Positions 14,305 to 17,677 of a DNA stretch of 17,677 bases are shown piece by piece. Position 1 is the stretch's first letter. Each line of letters begins with the position of its first letter. The position numbers and the translations under genes were made by a program. The notes below the pieces were generated by a model. The model had not been told where the DNA came from. It saw nothing but the letters and a program-made list of their open reading frames with translations, and did not search any database. Origin of the DNA: CAZGMC01 sp964526565 (GTDB lineage Bacteria; Pseudomonadota; Alphaproteobacteria; DSM-16000; Inquilinaceae); contig CAZGMC010000088.1 in assembly GCA_964526565.1 (NCBI GenBank), positions 1-17,677 of the forward strand, read 5' to 3'.

Positions 14305-15489
14305 ATGACCGACCGCTACAAGCCGGACACCGTCCTGTCCAAGGCCGGGCGCGATCCCGAGCGCTTTCACGGCGCCGTCAATCCGCCCGTGTATCATGCC
14401 TCGACGATCCTGTTCCCGACCGTTGCCGCGCGGGCGGAGGCCGAGGACCAGCCGTTCGATCACTACAACTACGGCCGGATCGGCACGCCCACCTCCGAGG
14501 CCCTGGAGCGGGCCATGGCCGAGCTGGAGGGCGGCTACCGCGCCGTCTCGGTCTCCTCCGGGCTGGCGGCGATCACGGTGTCGCTGCTGGCCCTGCTCAA
14601 GGCCGGCGACCTCCTGCTGATGGTCGACACCGTGTACGGGCCGACGCGGCGGTTCTGCGATAACGTGCTGGCCCGGTTCGGGGTCGAGACAACCTATTAT
14701 GACCCGCTGGTCGGCGCCGGCATCGCCGACCTGATGCGCGACAACACCCGCGCCGTGTTCCTGGAATCGCCGGGGTCGCTGACCTTCGAGGTGCAGGACG
14801 TGCCGGCCATCGCCGCCGTCGCCCGCGGCCGCGGCATCGCCACGCTGATGGACAACACCTGGGCGACGCCGCTGTTCTTCCAGCCGATCGCCCACGGCGT
14901 CGACGTGTCGATCCAGGCGGCAACCAAGTATGTCGTCGGCCACGCCGACGCCATGCTCGGCGTCATGACCTGCCGCGACGCCGCGACCTTCCGCACGGTC
15001 AAGCGCTGCGCGGTGCAGCTCGGCCAGTGCGCCGGTCCCGACGACATCTATCTGGGCCTGCGCGGCCTGCGCACCCTGGCCCCGCGGCTGCGCCAGCACC
15101 AGGAGAACGGGCTGAAGGTCGCCCGCTGGTTGCAGGAGCGGCCGGAGGTGGCCCGCGTGCTGCACCCGGCGCTGCCCGACGACCCCGGCCACCCGCTGTG
15201 GCAGCGCGATTTCACCGGGGCGTGCGGCCTGTTCGGTGTGGTGCTGACGGCGGGCTGGTCCGAGGCGGCGGTGGCGGCGATGGTCGACGGCCTGCGCCTG
15301 TTCGGCATCGGCGCCAGCTGGGGCGGCTTCGAGAGCCTGATTCTGCCGATGCGTCCGGACAGGGTGCGCACGGCCATCACCTGGGCGGCGCCGGGGCCGA
15401 GCCTGCGCCTGCACGTCGGCCTGGAAGACCCGGACGACCTGATCGCCGACCTGACGGCCGGGTTCGATCGCCTCAATGCGGCAGCCTGA
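14305..15489 (+). CDS. metC: Cystathionine beta-lyase
   Basis: A 394-residue PLP enzyme of the Cys/Met metabolism family. Motifs: NPPVYHASTILFP, the NYGRIGTPTSEALERAMAELEGG substrate-handling region, SVSSGLAAITVSLLALLKAGD, VYGPTRRFCD, LESPGSLTFEVQDVPAIAAVA, DNTWATPLFFQPIAHGVDVSIQAATKYVVGHAD with the PLP lysine K208, and SWGGFESLILP near the C-terminus. The NYGR and SWGG(F/Y)ES forms favour cystathionine beta-lyase (cystathionine to homocysteine, pyruvate and ammonia) over gamma-synthase. Length is normal. No strong Shine-Dalgarno precedes the ATG. hisI starts 15 bp after the stop, so the pair is likely one transcript linking methionine and histidine biosynthesis. Confidence 0.93.
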   Translation: MTDRYKPDTVLSKAGRDPERFHGAVNPPVYHASTILFPTVAARAEAEDQPFDHYNYGRIGTPTSEALERAMAELEGGYRAVSVSSGLAAITVSLLALLKAGDLLLMVDTVYGPTRRFCDNVLARFGVETTYYDPLVGAGIADLMRDNTRAVFLESPGSLTFEVQDVPAIAAVARGRGIATLMDNTWATPLFFQPIAHGVDVSIQAATKYVVGHADAMLGVMTCRDAATFRTVKRCAVQLGQCAGPDDIYLGLRGLRTLAPRLRQHQENGLKVARWLQERPEVARVLHPALPDDPGHPLWQRDFTGACGLFGVVLTAGWSEAAVAAMVDGLRLFGIGASWGGFESLILPMRPDRVRTAITWAAPGPSLRLHVGLEDPDDLIADLTAGFDRLNAAA

Positions 15490-15504
15490 AGCAAGGCGAC
15501 GAGC

Positions 15505-15891
15505 ATGGACGCACTGTTCGCGGCACTCCGCTTCGACGCCGACGGCCTGATCCCGGCCGTGGCCCAGCAGCACAACACCGGCGAGGTGCTGATGGTGGCA
15601 TGGATGAACCGTGCCGCCATCGTTGAGACGCTGGACACCGGGCGGGTCTGCTACTGGTCGCGGTCGCGTGGCCGGCCGTGGCGCAAGGGCGAGACCTCCG
15701 GCCAGGTCCAGCGGCTGGTCGAGCTGCGCCTCGACTGCGACGGCGACACCCTGCTGCTGCTGGTCGACCAGGCCGGCGTCGCCTGCCACACCGGGCGACG
15801 CTCCTGCTTCTATCGCGCCGTGCGCGACGGCGCGCTGGTCACCATCGCCGCGCCGGAGCGCGACCCGGCCGAACTCTACGGCGGCAGCTGA
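15505..15891 (+). CDS. hisI: Phosphoribosyl-AMP cyclohydrolase
   Basis: A 128-residue monofunctional HisI that opens the adenine ring of phosphoribosyl-AMP, the third step of histidine biosynthesis. The signature is complete: AWMNRAAIVETLDTGRVCYWSRSR, KGETSGQ, the metal site DCDGD with D77, D79 and D81 for magnesium and C78, C94 and C101 as zinc ligands, and GVACHTGRRSCFYR. There is no fused HisE domain, as usual in alphaproteobacteria. The start has AAGG 8 nt upstream. It is probably co-transcribed with metC. Confidence 0.96.
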   Translation: MDALFAALRFDADGLIPAVAQQHNTGEVLMVAWMNRAAIVETLDTGRVCYWSRSRGRPWRKGETSGQVQRLVELRLDCDGDTLLLLVDQAGVACHTGRRSCFYRAVRDGALVTIAAPERDPAELYGGS

Positions 15892-15903
15892 GGCAGCGGC
15901 TGC

Positions 15904-15926
15904 GGTGCCGGCATTGGCCCGGCGCC
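15904..15926 (+). terminator. Weak stem-loop after hisI
   Basis: GGTGCCGG and CCGGCGCC pair over 8 bp (one G-T) around a 7-nt loop, 12 bp after the hisI stop. No T-run follows, so it is a possible rather than convincing terminator. Confidence 0.4.
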
Positions 15927-16218
15927 ATTGATCGTTCGGCGGCGCAAAGAAAACGTCTTGAAACCGGACAGGTCCGGCAGTGAGAGCGGGTCCGTTCGGC
16001 CCGGCCTTTCCTTGTCTTATTCGGCGGCTCACCGGATGGTATTTGATGCAGTGCCGATCGAATTCATGGCACAACAGGAAAACAAAACCAGCCGATTGAA
16101 GACATGTTTGGTGCCGCCCGACACATGCCGCCGTAATGCGGTCGGGTCGGATTGTTGTAATACCTCAGTGGTTATTTCGGGCCGATGGCTGGTCTCGGAT
16201 CAAGGAAAACGCGATCGG

Positions 16219-16259
16219 TTGATCCAGATCAACGCTGCCCAAAAGGGGGGGCGGATACA
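16219..16259 (+). promoter_or_regulatory. FNR/FixK-type box with a correctly spaced -10
   Basis: TTGATCCAGATCAA (16219-16232) is a perfect match to TTGAT-N4-ATCAA, the site of FNR/FixK/Anr-family regulators. Its centre (16225.5) is about 41 bp upstream of a predicted start near 16266, given by GATACA at 16254-16259. This is the class II activator arrangement. Since the box is symmetrical, action on either strand is possible, but no gene starts to its left. Confidence 0.6.
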
Positions 16260-16265
16260 AAAAGT

Positions 16266-16333
16266 CCGTCTCCAACCCTCCCTGTCTTCAACTGACAAAC
16301 CGGGGCGTTCACCAGAACCCCCGGTACTTTTTT
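16266..16333 (+). ncRNA. Candidate FNR/FixK-controlled small RNA
   Basis: A predicted transcript of about 68 nt from the start implied by the FNR-type box and -10 to a strong terminator. The 5' half (about 16266-16298) has no strong internal stem and carries CCCTCCCTG, complementary to Shine-Dalgarno sequences. The 3' half is the terminator hairpin with a six-T tail, as in Hfq-dependent small RNAs. The three signals lie in order with correct spacing in a stretch without a gene. It is inferred from signals only and could instead be a fragment of a longer hisI 3' transcript. Confidence 0.5.
16299..16333 (+). terminator. Strong intrinsic terminator not linked to a gene
   Basis: ACCGGGG (16299-16305) pairs with CCCCGGT (16319-16325). 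After one bulged C, GTTC (16307-16310) pairs with GAAC (16315-16318) around the loop ACCA. That gives an 11-bp stem followed by AC and six T (16328-16333). The nearest upstream coding gene ends 400 bp away. Confidence 0.85.
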
Positions 16334-16468
16334 GCCTTCATGAGTGGTGCTGTGGCGACGGCCGGCTGTCCGCGCCGGCGGCGGCATGCCGTCTCGATGC
16401 CGTTATTTCGGCGCCGGGTGCCGCGACCGATGCATTATTGACAAACCGTTAATGGCGAGCGGCGCCGC

Positions 16469-16672
16469 TCACTGCACCTCGACACAGGTGGCGGAGAGGA
16501 CGGCGACAGCCCCCTGCAACTCACGGGCGGCACTGCGGCAGGTGCGCAGGTCGGCGAACTCGATGCGCTCCACCGCCACCGCACCGGTGCTGACGCAGGC
16601 CGACAGGAAGCCGGGCGGGCAGGGCTGGCCCAGCGTGCCGACGATGAGAACCAGGACCACGAGGCTGTTCAT
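16469..16672 (-). CDS. Small secreted Cys-containing protein, unknown
   Basis: A 67-residue protein that I do not recognise. The N-terminus MNSLVVLVLIVGTLGQ is a short signal peptide or a single membrane helix with almost no n-region charge. Four Cys lie in PCPPGFLSACV, LRTCRSA and SATCVEV, enough for two disulfides outside the cytoplasm. A strong AGGGAGGA is placed 4-5 nt before the ATG, supporting translation. The leader is formed by a 20-bp x3 tandem array that overlaps the Shine-Dalgarno. A palindrome GAGCGGCGCCGCTC (16457-16470) overlaps the stop and may help end transcription. Confidence 0.6.
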   Translation of the reverse strand: MNSLVVLVLIVGTLGQPCPPGFLSACVSTGAVAVERIEFADLRTCRSAARELQGAVAVLSATCVEVQ

Positions 16673-16680
16673 CCGTTCCT

Positions 16681-16740
16681 CCCTGAGTGTCCCAGAGCGG
16701 CCCTGAGTGTCCCAGAGCGGCCCTGAGCGTCCCTGAGCGG
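16681..16740. repeat. 20-bp tandem repeat, 3 copies, overlapping a ribosome binding site
   Basis: CCCTGAGTGTCCCAGAGCGG is present at 16681 and 16701 without mismatch, and at 16721 as a variant. Each unit is itself two related 10-bp halves. The first copy supplies part of the AGGGAGGA Shine-Dalgarno of the 16469-16672 gene. Confidence 0.95.
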
Positions 16741-16818
16741 CCGGGGACGACTGGTGATGGCGTTTCGGCCGAAGACCCTGTATGCATAGGCGCAGAGGCC
16801 GACAACCGGAAGGGCATG

Positions 16819-17677
16819 ATGGGTCTTCTGCGAGCCTGGGCGGCCGTCGCGGCCCTCGTCCTGGCGACGGCGCTGCCGGGCGTGGCTCTGGCGGCGGCGG
16901 CCGGGGACGGCGCGGCAGTGCGGCTGGAGCTGCACAACGTGCACACCGGGGAGCGCCTGGACATCACCCTGCACGGTGGCACGGCACCGGACGCGGAGAC
17001 CATGGCGGCCGTCGCCCGGCTGCTGCGCGACCACCGCACCGGCACCGTGCATCCCATCGACCCGGCGCTGATGCAGCTGCTGGCCGCAGTGGCAGGGCGG
17101 GTGGCCGGGCGGGTGGCGGGGCGAGTGGCGGCGCGGGTCGGGGTGGACGACGGACCGGTGACGGTGCAGGTGCTGTCGGGCTACCGCTCGCCGCAGACGA
17201 ATGCGCTACTGGCCATGTTCAACCGGCACGTGGCGCGCGACAGCCTGCACATGCGCGGCCAGGCCATCGACATCCGCATCCCCGGCGTCGCCGCGGCGGA
17301 CCTCTATGCCACGGCGCTGGCCCTGGGCCGCGGCGGCGTCGGCTACTATCCGGCCAGCGGCTTCGTCCACCTGGACACCGGGCCGGTGCGCACCTGGGTC
17401 CCAGGCGGCACGCCGGGCCCGGTCGTCGGTGCCTATGCCGGCAGCGGCTGGTCATCCTGGCAGGCGCCGGTGGTGCCGTTCCGGGCCGTCATGCCCGCTG
17501 CCGTGGCCGATCCGGGGCGACCGGCCGCGTACCAGCCGCCGCCGGCACCGTCGATGGGTGGCCTGTCTTTGGGAGGCGGCGCGCCGCCGGCGCCGACCCT
17601 GGGCGGGCTCGGCCTGGGCGGTGGCCTGGGCGGTGGCCTGGGCGGTGGCCTGGGCGGTGGCCTGGGCGGTGGCCTGG
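16819..17677 (+). CDS. DUF882 (YcbK-like, M15-type) secreted protein, 3' truncated by window end
   Basis: An open frame from 16819 to the window edge, over 286 residues with no stop. GGAAGG lies 5 nt before this ATG; another ATG at 16816 is less well spaced. Residues 1-27 are a signal peptide (GLLRAWAAVAALVLATALPGVALAA). The DUF882/peptidase M15-like domain spans about 33-190: LELHNVHTGERLDITL, SGYRSPQTNALL (120-131), the zinc-type motif SLHMRGQAIDIRIPG with H144 and D151, then GRGGVGYYPASGFVHLDTG with H184. Relatives act on, or bind, peptidoglycan in the periplasm. Two oddities are a VAGR x4 insertion at residues 91-106 and a Pro-rich linker passing into an LGGG repeat tail that runs off the end. 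Confidence 0.88.
   Translation, partial: MGLLRAWAAVAALVLATALPGVALAAAAGDGAAVRLELHNVHTGERLDITLHGGTAPDAETMAAVARLLRDHRTGTVHPIDPALMQLLAAVAGRVAGRVAGRVAARVGVDDGPVTVQVLSGYRSPQTNALLAMFNRHVARDSLHMRGQAIDIRIPGVAAADLYATALALGRGGVGYYPASGFVHLDTGPVRTWVPGGTPGPVVGAYAGSGWSSWQAPVVPFRAVMPAAVADPGRPAAYQPPPAPSMGGLSLGGGAPPAPTLGGLGLGGGLGGGLGGGLGGGLGGGL
17089..17136. repeat. In-frame 12-bp degenerate tandem repeat, 4 copies
   Basis: GTGGCAGGGCGG, GTGGCCGGGCGG, GTGGCGGGGCGA and GTGGCGGCGCGG follow each other and encode VAGR, VAGR, VAGR and VAAR inside the DUF882 gene. The differences are mostly at third positions, which suggests an older array kept at protein level. Confidence 0.9.
17611..17677. repeat. In-frame 12-bp tandem repeat at the window edge, 5.6 copies
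   Basis: GGCCTGGGCGGT is repeated without mismatch from 17611 to the last base, encoding GLGG repeats at the C-terminus of the DUF882 protein. The sequence stops inside the array, so its length is unknown. Confidence 0.97.

Larger units (their letters stand above)
15892..16468. other. AT-richer gene-poor region
   Basis: 577 bp between hisI and the small minus-strand gene. From about 15940 to 16340 the base composition is clearly less GC-rich than its neighbours. An open frame across 15928-16452 has no ribosome binding site and a composition unlike the window's proteins. The region holds the FNR-type box, promoter and terminator described separately. Confidence 0.6.

Noticed and set aside
14272..16074. 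600-residue minus-strand open frame
   Set aside because: Antisense to metC and hisI, both of which have complete family signatures.
16437..16442. Perfect TTGACA on the plus strand
   Set aside because: No -10-like sequence lies 15-19 bp downstream; the following DNA is a GC-rich palindrome.
15928..16452. 174-residue plus-strand open frame in the AT-richer region
   Set aside because: No ribosome binding site and composition unlike the window's proteins. It runs through the FNR-type box and the terminator.

Overview
The window is high-GC DNA whose gene content fits an alphaproteobacterium, probably Rhodospirillales-like: an AapJ-type amino-acid binding protein, a phasin, a BrnT/BrnA pair, a DUF882 (YcbK-like) protein and an HPF protein fused to a cold-shock domain. 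It looks like draft assembly. There is a 100-N gap at 2711-2810, and the last gene runs off the right edge. Both breaks fall inside 12-bp in-frame tandem repeats.

Layout. 1-54 is half of a palindromic repeat that recurs complete at 6489-6598. Four minus-strand genes follow (230-3764): a secreted glycine/threonine-rich protein, a glycerophosphodiester phosphodiesterase, a secreted multidomain protein split by the gap (Rap1a/Tai-like domain, tandem helical repeats, peptidoglycan-binding domain) and a small cytosolic protein. A CBS-domain protein (4226-4663, +) ends at a strong intrinsic terminator. A secreted formylglycine-generating-enzyme-like protein (4774-6339, -) lies beyond it. A 2OG-Fe(II) oxygenase-like gene (-) is divergent from a class III aminotransferase (+), which is followed by a small membrane protein.

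At 9523-9686 a REP/MITE-like element lies 4 bp past the membrane-protein stop and cuts short a methyl-accepting chemotaxis protein, leaving only its N-terminus. Next come a phasin (+), an orphan AapJ-type binding protein (-), the HPF-cold-shock protein (+), the brnT-brnA toxin-antitoxin operon (-) with a promoter that appears to make a leaderless transcript, and a metC-hisI pair (+). An AT-richer, gene-poor stretch (15892-16468) holds a perfect FNR/FixK-type box, a correctly spaced -10 and a strong terminator, which together predict a small RNA of about 68 nt. The window ends with a small Cys-containing secreted protein (-) and a DUF882 protein (+).

Two features stand out. One is the predicted oxygen/redox-controlled small RNA, with an anti-Shine-Dalgarno-like single-stranded region. 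The other is the density of short tandem arrays: ten in 17.7 kb, with unit lengths from 7 to 20 bp and no shared core. Those inside genes are multiples of 3 bp, and three of those between genes abut a ribosome binding site.
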